Assembly (NCBI RefSeq): GCF_021365465.1
Contig: NZ_CP089932.1
Location: 1,178,001-1,242,000, forward strand
Length of the DNA stretch: 64,000 nt
Direction: 5' to 3'
From: Erwinia tracheiphila
GTDB lineage: Bacteria; Pseudomonadota; Gammaproteobacteria; Enterobacterales; Enterobacteriaceae
Shown here piece after piece: positions 1-8,243 of the stretch (within the stretch, counting starts at the first letter, position 1; every line of letters begins with the position of its first letter). The translations under genes were made by a program, and so were the position numbers. The notes beneath the pieces were generated by a model that had not been told where the DNA came from, did not search any database, and saw only the letters and a list, made by a program, of their open reading frames with translations.

Positions 1-1
1 G

Positions 2-478
2 CTCTGGCACGGCACTTCGGGAAGCTATTTGCAAGATCTCAGAGATAATGGTTTTCAGCGGAGGCGTTCAGGTGCTGTAGACGCAACTCTCCAGGCTGGC
101 TACGAATTAAACCCGGATGTCGTGAAAAATACGGAAAAGCATAATTATTTTACTAGTTATCCGGTATCTGCAAAAAAATATGCTCATCGAACAGATCCAG
201 ACAACCCCGTTCTCGTTAGAACTATAGGCATAAAGAACAACTTTCCAATTGAGCTGGATCCTGACAGTAAAGGCCCTGATGGAGAAATTTTTCCGTATAA
301 TTGCAGGACAACCTCATCCATTCCGTCAAAGTTTGTAGTTGGATCAAAACATAGCGCGCCAAAAGATGATGCCAAAGTTTTTAAAAAGGAAATGGGCGAA
401 GCGGGTTATGATGTCTCTCTCAAGCAAGCGGGACGATTACTGCGGGAAGTGCAGTCAGATTCTGACGACGACTTCTGA
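2..478 (+). CDS. C-terminal part of a PARP-like ADP-ribosyltransferase effector/toxin (5' end outside window)
   Basis: The frame is already open at base 2, so the N-terminus is missing. The first residues read LWHGTS...NGF, which matches the H-motif strand of PARP/diphtheria-type ADP-ribosyltransferases. About 40 residues later comes NYFTSYPVSAKKYAHR, which resembles the Y motif (YF..s...A..YA), followed by a VLVRTIGI strand and then TTSSIPSKFVV near the place of the third motif. I do not see a clear catalytic Glu, as in several H-Y-x variants. The protein ends in an acidic serine/aspartate tail (SDSDDDF). Such domains transfer ADP-ribose from NAD to a target and are common in secreted effectors and polymorphic toxins. 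The DNA is AT-richer than the ICE genes. Family call is moderately sure; target and delivery route are unknown. Confidence 0.6.
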   Translation, partial: LWHGTSGSYLQDLRDNGFQRRRSGAVDATLQAGYELNPDVVKNTEKHNYFTSYPVSAKKYAHRTDPDNPVLVRTIGIKNNFPIELDPDSKGPDGEIFPYNCRTTSSIPSKFVVGSKHSAPKDDAKVFKKEMGEAGYDVSLKQAGRLLREVQSDSDDDF

Positions 479-589
479 GGGCCTTAACTGCAGCGCGTGC
501 GCAAAATATAGCGACGGTCCAGTTTCTGCGTTGGAGGCCGTACGCCTGCGAACTCCAGTATTGTAGGTGGTCGGCCGTAGGAAATTAAA

Positions 590-1813
590 ATGTTTAAGGT
601 AAATACTTTTAACAGATCTCATTATCTTGCTAATACTGGGGATGAAGAGCAGGTTCAAAATAACGTTCCCGGTACTTCTCGGCTCGTAATTGGGCCGCCA
701 TCGTCAGAGGAGCCAGAAGCTTCGGCCCATAAAAACAGTTCTTTTACTGGCTCAAGACCAGCTTTTTATGCAAGCCAGACGATGGTCGAGGCTATTCCGC
801 GAACGAGCATTCCTCCATCATTACCAAAACGGTACCAAGGCTTTAATCGCATTTGTCAGTCATTACGTCATATTGCAACTTCTGTAAACTGGGGCATGAT
901 AGGCCTTAAATCGTTGAGACCTATCGAAGTTCAAGCATCTGTTATTAATGGAAAGCTGCATGTATCTTCAAATTTCCACAGTGAGCACATTCGGGAATCA
1001 TTGCATTTTGCTTTAACGAGAGATACAGAACGCCCAATCCCCTATCCGGTAAATAGAGGATCTAAAGCGCAGGTTGAGGAAAGCAGAAATAGGCGCCATG
1101 TCGTAAAACTCAAGGAAGATTTCCTTAACCAAGATAGGTTTGAGGTATTGAAGCAGAATACTGTTTCCGAGATAGCCAGAGGTTTGGGTTGCCCAGTCGA
1201 TAATAACCTCTCACGTCAGGAGCTCTCTGAGCAAGCTATTGCTGCGCTGCATATTTTGCAGAAGGTGATTCGGGCTGCCTCGCAGTCGAATCCGTCATTC
1301 GAAAACTTGATTATTCACCCTCCATTCAGAGATGCAAGTCTTGATGGAATATTACCCGATGGGATCAATCAAACCATGCATGCAGAGCAGAACATTCAGA
1401 AGGCTTTGGCGGGCGATAAAGAATGCCAGTATCAAGAGCTAATAGCAAAGCTTGGACTGCAAGAGGGAAAGCATGTAATTGTTCCTATTGCTGGAAAGTA
1501 TGTGCCTTGCGCAGCATGCTCTGAAGTTGAAAGCGAGGCTAAGGGGCCGGATGGATTATTTGATCCTAAAAGCGAAAAGTTTGTACTGCATAGATCAACT
1601 CAGCGCATCGGGATGGCTTTTTGGGATGAGGTGCAACATATTGCCATCGAAGGTCTCGATGCTGATCAAGGAAAAGCGCTTGCCAAAGGTATTGCTATCA
1701 GAGATCGTTTTTATGAAAATCCTGAAAAATTACAGGCTTCGCATCGAGAGATGGTGGAGGATTATTCGTTTGATACAGATAGTGCCTCTTCTGAGGATGA
1801 TTCCATCCTATAA
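590..1813 (+). CDS. Putative secreted protein with a cytidine-deaminase-like zinc motif
   Basis: 407 residues, starting at an ATG about 8 bases after a TAGGA ribosome-binding site. The key region is H264-A-E266 (TMHAEQNI) followed by VP-C307-AA-C310. HxE plus PCxxC is the zinc and proton-shuttle signature of the cytidine/nucleic-acid deaminase fold. The first ~90 residues are Ser/Asn/Pro-rich and look disordered, as in secreted effectors. The C-terminus is acidic (SSEDDSIL), echoing the tail of the upstream ADP-ribosyltransferase. It sits alone in AT-rich DNA, 112 bases after that gene, with no obvious small immunity gene behind it. A role as an effector or toxin that deaminates nucleotides or nucleic acid is inference; the zinc motif is what the sequence shows. 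Confidence 0.6.
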   Translation: MFKVNTFNRSHYLANTGDEEQVQNNVPGTSRLVIGPPSSEEPEASAHKNSSFTGSRPAFYASQTMVEAIPRTSIPPSLPKRYQGFNRICQSLRHIATSVNWGMIGLKSLRPIEVQASVINGKLHVSSNFHSEHIRESLHFALTRDTERPIPYPVNRGSKAQVEESRNRRHVVKLKEDFLNQDRFEVLKQNTVSEIARGLGCPVDNNLSRQELSEQAIAALHILQKVIRAASQSNPSFENLIIHPPFRDASLDGILPDGINQTMHAEQNIQKALAGDKECQYQELIAKLGLQEGKHVIVPIAGKYVPCAACSEVESEAKGPDGLFDPKSEKFVLHRSTQRIGMAFWDEVQHIAIEGLDADQGKALAKGIAIRDRFYENPEKLQASHREMVEDYSFDTDSASSEDDSIL

Positions 1814-1895
1814 GGGGTTGTAAGCGGAAAGCCGCCAGAATTGAGCCTGACAGTAATTCTGTGTAACTGCTATCGTATTAAAGGTGATCGTTCAG

Positions 1896-2264
1896 ATGAT
1901 CATCGAACTTAACAATAAAACGGCTCATTGCCAGCCGCGGTCGAAGCTGGACGTTTGTGGGTGTTGAGTTTCACACTTATCAGTCGCAGATGTGGTTCCC
2001 GGGCAGTCATGAAACGTGCCCCCCCCCCCGAAAACACATTGCCATCAGCTGGGGGAGGCAACATTTTTAGACAGCCTAGGCACGGTTTATCGGCTGGCTC
2101 ACGAATGTGTGCACCTGCTGGCTCTGGCTCCTGATGCCATCCCGCTACATTGTGCGATAGAGCCTGCGTTTAACCAAATGATGGCGGACAGCTTCGCTAG
2201 GGCCGGGCTGAATGCTTCACCGGCTTTGGTTACCGTGCTGCTGGTCAGCTTTCCGCAGGGTTAA
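1896..2264 (+). pseudogene. Frameshifted remnant of an HExxH metal-binding protein
   Basis: A plausible start (ATG at 1896 behind AAGGTGA) reads MIIELNNKTAHCQPRSK, then must change frame near 1943 to continue WTFVGVEFHTYQSQMWFPGS. It changes frame again at an 11-base C run (2019-2029) to reach YRLAHECVHLLALAPD and the stop at 2264. HECVH fits the HExxH zinc-peptidase motif; the surrounding LAHExxHLL resembles ImmA/IrrE-type or minor zincin domains. At least two frameshifts make the gene non-functional as read. I do not recognise the full family. The C-run could also be a phase-variable tract. Confidence 0.4.
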
Positions 2265-2541
2265 ACGCCCGGCGCCTATTCTGGCTCTGATCAAGGTAAT
2301 AACATCATTCAAATAGATGTCGGAAAGAACAGAAATATCCCGCACTACCTGTTTTCCTCTCCGCCACTGGCCCTTTTTCCCCCAGGCATTCTGCCAGCGT
2401 ATCTCTCAATTCCATCACATGCCATCACGGCCATTCTCATTGTTGCGAGGATTCTTTCATAATTGCGGTCACAGTTCTTTATATAACCGCAGACACAAAT
2501 CCTGAAAATAGCGCCGGAACCCCCCACAACGGAGTCTTTCC

Positions 2542-4923
2542 ATGCGCTGTCCCTTTGAACTTGACCCTCAGATTATCCATCACATCATTTACAGCCAGGC
2601 CGGTTCCATCGGCAAGGCGGTTATCGAACTTATCATGAACAGCGTCGATGCCGGCGCGAAACAGGTGAGCGTTGAGATCACCGCCGAAGGCTTTGTCTGC
2701 CGTGACGATGGCCGGGGCTTTGCCTCCCATGAGGATGTGAAACGCTATTTTGGCCGGTTTGGCACGCCACATCAGGAGGGGGATGCCACCTATGGCCGCT
2801 TCCGACTGGGCCGGGGCCAGATTATGGCCCATGCCCGCACGCTGTGGCGTTCAAACCTCTGGCAGATGTCGGTGGACACACGGGAAATGGGCTATCACTA
2901 CGATCTTGATGAGCTGACAACCGCCGTACCGGGCTGCTCAGTGAGAGGCGAATGGTACGAGTCGCTGAGCAGTCAGGAGCGCCTCTCCTGCCTCCAGGAA
3001 ATTCGTGATCTGGTGCGTTACACGCCGGTCATCGTCAGCCTGAACGGAGCGGTTATCACCCGTCAGCCGGCGCTGGAAAAATGGGACGCGGAAGACGATG
3101 AGGCCTGGTATCGCCTGCGAGAGGAGGGTGCCGTAGCCATCTACAATCAGGGTGTGCTGGTCCGCCACGACCCCGGGCATCAGTGGGGCGTCGGCGGGCT
3201 TATTGTCAGCAAAAAGCCCCTCGCGCTTAACGTCTCACGTACTGAAATTCTGCGCAAAAGCTGCCAGGTATGGAAGTCCATCGCGGCCCGGTTTGCTGTG
3301 ATGGCGGGTGCGTTCACGAATACGCAGGGCAGTCACCGTAAAACAGAGTCACGTCGGGAAAAATCAGCCCGCCAGCTGCTGGCCGGGGAGGGCGATCTTC
3401 AGGCACTGTTCAACGGTGAGGAGGTGATCACCCTGCTGCCGGGCAGGCAGCACGTTACCCTGGAGGCCTTATTACGCCGTTGTCGCCGCGTCTCATCAGC
3501 GCATGAACAGTGGGGTTTCAGCCTGGCGCGTTCTGCACGCGACGTACCCCGTGGTGAACTGATTGCGCGTGCCGGCATTGCGCCGGTACTGCATCCCGTC
3601 ACCCTGACCCGCTTTGGCTGCTATGAAGAAGACGAATTTATGGCCTGCCTGAGCCGTATCCGCAGTAACCTGCTGGCGTATCGCGAGGGGCTGACGCGGT
3701 CTGAACGCTGGGGCAGTGGCTGGCACGCTGACGTCGTGCTGATTGATTTCGCCACGCTGAGTGAAAACTTCATCGACCGCACCCTGCTCGTCAGTGAAAA
3801 ACGTCTGGACAAAGAAACCCGGCGGGCCTGGACGGCGTTACGCTGGTGCCTGAAGCACTATGCCGCGCTGTGTTCCGGTGCAGAAAAGACCTGGCAGGCG
3901 TATACGCATGGGGGGACGCGCTTTCAAATCCTGCTGGGTGAGTCCACCACCTCAGAGGCCTGGACCGACGGTGAGACCTATATCGCCTTTAATATCGATA
4001 TCGTCCGTCGCCTGAAAACGGACCCGTTACTCACCGCCAGCAGGCTGTTCAGCCTGACGGAGCATGAGGTGGCCCATCAGGGCGACAGCCTGGACTGTGG
4101 CCACGATGAGGCTTTTTATCAGCGGTTTCATGATATCAGCACGCTTTACGCATCCGATCGTCAGCGTTATCTCCACGTCTGGCTGATGAAATACACCACC
4201 AGTCTGGAGGCCGAAGGAAAACGTGCGGGCAGGTCCGCATGGCGGGAGCGTTATCTGACCGAGCGGGCCAGCACCGGTCGGGAGAAGAAAGGTCTGCCCG
4301 GCATGATCAGCGACGAGGGTATGGCGAAGGCGCTGAGTGAACCGGAGGAACCTGAAGACAGCGCCCGTCTGGCTTTACTCAATGCGAAGCTGACGGGCGC
4401 TGATACCGCCGCGCCCGCCGAACCGGACTGGGAGCGGGTGGTGAAAGAAGGGATTGATCGGGCGCTGAAACAACAGACGGAGCAGACACAACAGCGTCAG
4501 ATCCGTGAGAGTGAATGGGAGGCGTACATGTGCGAGCTGGATCCACAGGAGGCGGAAATGGCAGAAGCGGGTCCGCCGCCCGATGATGACGAGATGGATG
4601 AGATGGTGGAGGAACAGCGTGCACGCTATCTTACGCTACTCCCGGGCGCGACCGCAGAGCTGCTGACGGATTACGTGGTCTGGTACCTGATTCACAGCAC
4701 GACCACGGAAGAAGATGAGCTGGATGCGTGGGCGCGACGGACCTGGCAGCAGAAAGGGCCGTACCGTCCGGCGGCGGAAGCTGAACAGCTTCCGGAACGC
4801 TGGAAGCCGCTGGTCCGCGAGGGTGAAACCCGCTGGAGCCTGGAGCGTAACGCGGCGGCGGCCGGGTTTTTTGACGTCGATGACTACCTGCAATGGCGAC
4901 AGGACGGCGGCACCGTGGCGTGA
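2542..4923 (+). CDS. GHKL (Hsp90/MORC-like) ATPase fused to a region with an HEVAH zinc motif
   Basis: 793 residues, ATG preceded by CGGAG. The N-terminal ~100 residues carry all ATP-binding boxes of the GHKL fold: N-box ELIMNSVDAGA (29-39), G1 box DDGRGF (55-60) and G2-like GRFRLGRGQIM (85-95). An Hsp90/MutL-like middle domain follows. Around residues 505-530 is LTEHEVAHQ (H508-E509-V-A-H512) and then CGHDEAFYQRFHD, a typical HExxH metal site with a possible third ligand. The C-terminal third is charged and acidic. Similar 'ATP-binding proteins' occur as accessory genes on plasmids and ICEs, with no proven role that I know. It stands alone, 170 bases before the TIGR03757 operon. Confidence 0.7.
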   Translation: MRCPFELDPQIIHHIIYSQAGSIGKAVIELIMNSVDAGAKQVSVEITAEGFVCRDDGRGFASHEDVKRYFGRFGTPHQEGDATYGRFRLGRGQIMAHARTLWRSNLWQMSVDTREMGYHYDLDELTTAVPGCSVRGEWYESLSSQERLSCLQEIRDLVRYTPVIVSLNGAVITRQPALEKWDAEDDEAWYRLREEGAVAIYNQGVLVRHDPGHQWGVGGLIVSKKPLALNVSRTEILRKSCQVWKSIAARFAVMAGAFTNTQGSHRKTESRREKSARQLLAGEGDLQALFNGEEVITLLPGRQHVTLEALLRRCRRVSSAHEQWGFSLARSARDVPRGELIARAGIAPVLHPVTLTRFGCYEEDEFMACLSRIRSNLLAYREGLTRSERWGSGWHADVVLIDFATLSENFIDRTLLVSEKRLDKETRRAWTALRWCLKHYAALCSGAEKTWQAYTHGGTRFQILLGESTTSEAWTDGETYIAFNIDIVRRLKTDPLLTASRLFSLTEHEVAHQGDSLDCGHDEAFYQRFHDISTLYASDRQRYLHVWLMKYTTSLEAEGKRAGRSAWRERYLTERASTGREKKGLPGMISDEGMAKALSEPEEPEDSARLALLNAKLTGADTAAPAEPDWERVVKEGIDRALKQQTEQTQQRQIRESEWEAYMCELDPQEAEMAEAGPPPDDDEMDEMVEEQRARYLTLLPGATAELLTDYVVWYLIHSTTTEEDELDAWARRTWQQKGPYRPAAEAEQLPERWKPLVREGETRWSLERNAAAAGFFDVDDYLQWRQDGGTVA

Positions 4924-5093
4924 CGGTGCATAAACGCCGTTCTCTCAACCGGCCAGATGAGGCATTTTGCAGGTTCTGTCAACCACACGGTGGTCACGGA
5001 TTAATCTTCCGATTCCGGCTCAGAGTTAATTGCTGAACCCGTCACCGCCTGAGCGCACCCTGAGCAGAATTCTCACTCAGGGAGCGTTTCACT

Positions 5094-5498
5094 ATGCGGT
5101 TATTCCCATGCCTTGCAGCATTATTTTTCTCCACCGGCGTCAGCGCCGGCACGGTGATCTACACCGACAGCGCCCACCCCGTGGCGGCTGACCTGCCTGC
5201 CGACTTAACGGTCACCCTGCTCGATGCCCCGGACCACCTTCAGACGCAGCTCTTTGGCCCACTTCCCGCCGACCCGGCGCAGGCTGAACGGCAGGCGAGG
5301 GCGGTGGTGGCTTCCCCGGACTTTACACAAAATCAGCAGGCGCTGGCCGGCGCTTATGCCGGCGTGGTTCACGCCTGGTCTCTGGGGCTGGAAAAATATC
5401 CGGCTGTGGTCTTCGACGACAGATGGGTGGTGTACGGCACCACCGATGTCACCGTGGCCACGCGGCAGCTGACGGTCTGGCGGGAGAGTCACCCATGA
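5094..5498 (+). CDS. ICE conjugation protein, TIGR03757 family (periplasmic, TrbC-like)
   Basis: 134 residues with a clear signal peptide (MRLFPCLAALFFSTGVSAG). Gene length, sequence style (VIYTDSAHPV..., the central ADPAQAERQARA, KYPAVVFDDRWVVYGTTDV) and position fit TIGR03757 (PFL_4709 family) of PFGI-1/SPI-7-type elements, related to TrbC-type thioredoxin-like pilus assembly proteins. Good ribosome-binding site (GGGAGCG) before the ATG. A short dyad CCTGAG/CTCAGG (5059-5082) lies just upstream. Its stop overlaps the start of the next gene (ATGA), so it heads the operon 5094-9782. In related elements the TraC-type ATPase lies upstream; here that gene is at 56.9-59.7 kb. Confidence 0.85.
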   Translation: MRLFPCLAALFFSTGVSAGTVIYTDSAHPVAADLPADLTVTLLDAPDHLQTQLFGPLPADPAQAERQARAVVASPDFTQNQQALAGAYAGVVHAWSLGLEKYPAVVFDDRWVVYGTTDVTVATRQLTVWRESHP

Positions 5499-6466
5499 AC
5501 ATGGCCCTTGCCCGCCCGCGCCGTCTGACGCTCGCCGCGCTGTTTGCCTGCACCGGCACGCTGGCCAGCGTCAACACCGCCGGGCTGCTCTCCAGCGCCG
5601 TCAGCCCGGACTGCATCAGCTGGCGCATCAGCGGTATCTGCTACTGGCTGTTCTGCACCCCCTTTGGCTGCACGGTCAGAACCTCGGTAAAGGTGACGCA
5701 TTTTATCCCCGAAGCGGTGGTGTCCGCGTATCTGAGTCCGGGTGCCAGTCCGTGGACGGAGATGTCGCCAGTCAGCAGCACGGCGGACGGCGCGGAAAGT
5801 ACGCTCGTGGGCGGTGCTGCGGGCGTGGCCACCGGCGGCGGGCGGCAGGAGATGAAGATACCCGGCACGCGTAAGCAGAACCTGCATTTTTACTATGGTG
5901 ATGCCTGGGGTCATCCGGCGACAAAACTCATCGGCGGTATGGTACCCGGCTACTCGTGCAGCAGCGCGGCCACGCCTTTTATGCCGTACTTTGCCAGCGG
6001 CCTTGATGCGCTGACCTGGCGCACCGGCGTACCGGAAGCGCTCTATCCGGAGGCGCTGGTGCCCGGCAGCCGGGAACTGGGCAGCACGTCTGCCGGCAAC
6101 ATGTGGGGCAACGTTTATCCCCGCAGCGGCTTTGTCACCCAGACCGACGGCTACAAAGCCGCCGCCGTGGTGGTGCAGCGTGTTGCCGACATCATCACCC
6201 GTCAGGGCCAGCTTCATGTTTACACGCCGCTGACCGGCCAGCGCTCGGCGGGCTACTGGCCACCAGACCCGGTACAGGAAAACACCGGCACGCAAAACCA
6301 CAAGTGGCAGCGTCTGTCACCGCAGCTCTCTCAGAGCTGTGCGGTCTTCCCGGACGTCGGCGGACAGAACGCTGAAGACGGCAACTACGCCTGGGCGCTC
6401 TGGCAGCCTTACAGCTGCTGCAAACGACGCGGCCAGACCTTCCTTTACAGCACCGACTTCTCCTGA
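5495..6466 (+). CDS. ICE conjugation protein, TIGR03756 family (TraU-like)
   Basis: I take the ATG at 5495, which overlaps the previous stop, rather than an earlier in-frame codon; this gives 323 residues and a signal-peptide-like N-terminus (LALAALFACTGTLASV-type). The cysteine-rich stretch DCISWRISGICYWLFCTPFGC (split over residues ~37-60) followed by VKVTHFIPEAVVSAY is the hallmark of TraU/TIGR03756 proteins, which are periplasmic factors for pilus assembly and DNA transfer. Further Cys pairs near the C-terminus (SCAVFPD, YSCCKRRG) suggest disulphides. It is translationally coupled to both neighbours. Family assignment is strong; the exact mechanism is inferred from F-type TraU. Confidence 0.88.
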   Translation: MNMALARPRRLTLAALFACTGTLASVNTAGLLSSAVSPDCISWRISGICYWLFCTPFGCTVRTSVKVTHFIPEAVVSAYLSPGASPWTEMSPVSSTADGAESTLVGGAAGVATGGGRQEMKIPGTRKQNLHFYYGDAWGHPATKLIGGMVPGYSCSSAATPFMPYFASGLDALTWRTGVPEALYPEALVPGSRELGSTSAGNMWGNVYPRSGFVTQTDGYKAAAVVVQRVADIITRQGQLHVYTPLTGQRSAGYWPPDPVQENTGTQNHKWQRLSPQLSQSCAVFPDVGGQNAEDGNYAWALWQPYSCCKRRGQTFLYSTDFS

Positions 6467-6474
6467 GGATACTG

Positions 6475-7896
6475 ATGATGACACGTCACCCTTTACGGCG
6501 TTTTTACCCGGCACCTTTCGCCCTGCTTATCCTGCTCTCTCTTCCGGCCATCGCCCTGGACACGTCGCTTTCGTCTGGCGGCGCGGCGGTGAGCGGTGCG
6601 GTCAATGATGGTCTGTTCTACTCCATCGGCGGCGGTTCAGTTATTTCCCCGCCGGCCAGCCGCAGCAACATGTCCCGTCTGGGCCTGAACGGCGGCTGGA
6701 GCAGTGACCTGATGTGCGGCAACTTCGACCTGAAAACCACCGTCGGCAATCAGCTTAACGGTGTCACCAGCGGTTTTAAGGACCTGATGGGCAACGTCAT
6801 TCAGGGCGCGACCGGCGCGGTGATGAGTATGCCGGCGATGGCCATTCAGCGCGCCAATCCGGGGCTGTATGAAATGCTGGCCAACGGGGTGCTTCAGGCG
6901 GGCCTGAACTTTGACAAGGCGCAGCTCAACTGCCAGAACATGTCGAAAAAGCTGGCTGATTACACGATGGGCAGCAAATGGCAGCAGGCGGCGGTAGCCG
7001 AAGAGTACAAGGATATCGTGGCGTCCAGCGCCGGAGACGCCGTCTCCGGCGACCAGAAGCTGAACAAAGCCACCGGTGAGGAGGGTGTCACCTGGGTGGG
7101 GGGCCAGAATCGCGGCGGTAAGGGGCAGCAGGCCATCCAGCCAACCCGTGACCTGGCAAAAGCTGGTTTCAACATGATGAACAGCCTGCCGGTCACCAGC
7201 GCCAGCAGTGTCGGCACCGACAGCTGCAACGGCACCGTCTGCCAGCGCTGGAAAACCTCCGATGACGCCGCAGCGGCGGTGGTGAAGGTGCTGGGCGACC
7301 GCTCGATACGCACCTGCCGGGAAACCAGCGAATGTACCAGTGGCGGAACCGATAACCAGCCGGGCAGTGCAGTGGCCGGCACCGGTTTTTCTCCGGTACT
7401 GGAGGATGCGACAAAAACCAACCTGGAGCAGCTCGCTAAGCTGGTCAACGGTCAGCTCCAGCCCACCACGGACAACCTCGCGGGTCTTAAGACCGGCAGT
7501 CTGGTGGTGACCCGTGGCGTTATCCAGTCGCTGCGCGACGACCCCGACAAAGCCGCACTGGTTCAGCGACTGGCCGGCGAGCTGGCGATGTCTGATACGG
7601 TGGAAACCGCGCTGACCATGCGCCGGATGCTGACCACCGGTGAGTCTGAACCCAATGCCGCCGAACAGCCGGAAGCGATTGCCGAAGGCGACCGCCGCGT
7701 GGACGCGCTCGACCGTGAACTGAATGCGTTGCGTAACGAGATGGAGCTGCGTAAATCCATCAGCAGCAACAGCCTGCTGACCACGCTGGCCCGTCAGGGT
7801 GCGCGTAATCAGGACAACCAGATGCAGCAGAAAACCGGCAGTCAGGACCAGGGCTTCAGCCAGATGGGCCAGCCGTCATCCTCAGGAGCGAACTGA
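6475..7896 (+). CDS. ICE conjugation protein, TIGR03755 family (TraH-like)
   Basis: 473 residues with a signal peptide (FALLILLSLPAIAL). The opening LDTSLSSGGAAVSGAVNDGLFYSIGGGSVISPPASRSNM and LMCGNFDLKTTVGNQLNG match the PFL_4711/TIGR03755 family, the counterpart of F-type TraH, a periplasmic/outer-membrane pilus assembly factor. The C-terminal ~120 residues are charged, probably coiled coil, ending in a Gln/Ser-rich tail. Starts 8 bases after the TIGR03756 stop (GAGGAT site) and is followed after one base by the next gene, so it belongs to the same operon. Confidence 0.88.
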   Translation: MMTRHPLRRFYPAPFALLILLSLPAIALDTSLSSGGAAVSGAVNDGLFYSIGGGSVISPPASRSNMSRLGLNGGWSSDLMCGNFDLKTTVGNQLNGVTSGFKDLMGNVIQGATGAVMSMPAMAIQRANPGLYEMLANGVLQAGLNFDKAQLNCQNMSKKLADYTMGSKWQQAAVAEEYKDIVASSAGDAVSGDQKLNKATGEEGVTWVGGQNRGGKGQQAIQPTRDLAKAGFNMMNSLPVTSASSVGTDSCNGTVCQRWKTSDDAAAAVVKVLGDRSIRTCRETSECTSGGTDNQPGSAVAGTGFSPVLEDATKTNLEQLAKLVNGQLQPTTDNLAGLKTGSLVVTRGVIQSLRDDPDKAALVQRLAGELAMSDTVETALTMRRMLTTGESEPNAAEQPEAIAEGDRRVDALDRELNALRNEMELRKSISSNSLLTTLARQGARNQDNQMQQKTGSQDQGFSQMGQPSSSGAN

Positions 7897-7897
7897 T

Positions 7898-8233
7898 ATG
7901 GTGCTGAACCTGAAAGGCCGCGCCGCCCGCGTGGCCCTCCTTATCTTATCCATGCTGCTGCTGATGGCGGGGATGTTTGCGGTGGCGTCGGTGTTTATGG
8001 CGTATGACCCGGACGGGCACCTGACGCGCAACTGGCTGCATGACAGCCGTTGGTGGCTGTTCGCCTGGCGGCTGACGTTCTGTACCGGCCTGGCCGCAGT
8101 CTGGCTGTGCAGGGTGCGGCCACGGGTGTTACGCCGCTGGCCACAGGTCCGCTCACGCCTGCCGCGCACCGAAGCGCTGGCGGTACTGTTTATTCTGGCC
8201 ACGGAGTACGTGGCCTGGTCCGGCGCAGCGTGA
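7898..8233 (+). CDS. Small integral membrane protein between TIGR03755 and TraG
   Basis: 111 residues from the ATG at 7898, which directly follows the TIGR03755 stop; a longer in-frame reading is not needed. Three hydrophobic segments are visible (about residues 12-33, 50-68 and 90-105), with an Arg-rich cytoplasmic loop between the last two (RVRPRVLRRWPQVRSRLPR). A short hypothetical membrane protein occupies this position in PFGI-1-type operons. Its function is unknown; operon position suggests a helper of the mating apparatus. Confidence 0.75.
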   Translation: MVLNLKGRAARVALLILSMLLLMAGMFAVASVFMAYDPDGHLTRNWLHDSRWWLFAWRLTFCTGLAAVWLCRVRPRVLRRWPQVRSRLPRTEALAVLFILATEYVAWSGAA

Positions 8234-8243
8234 GGAGACGAGC

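Noticed and set aside
5489..6301. 270-codon open frame opposite the TIGR03756 gene
   Set aside because: Shadow frame in GC-rich coding DNA; Arg/Gly/Ala-rich, no motif, fully inside a well-supported gene.
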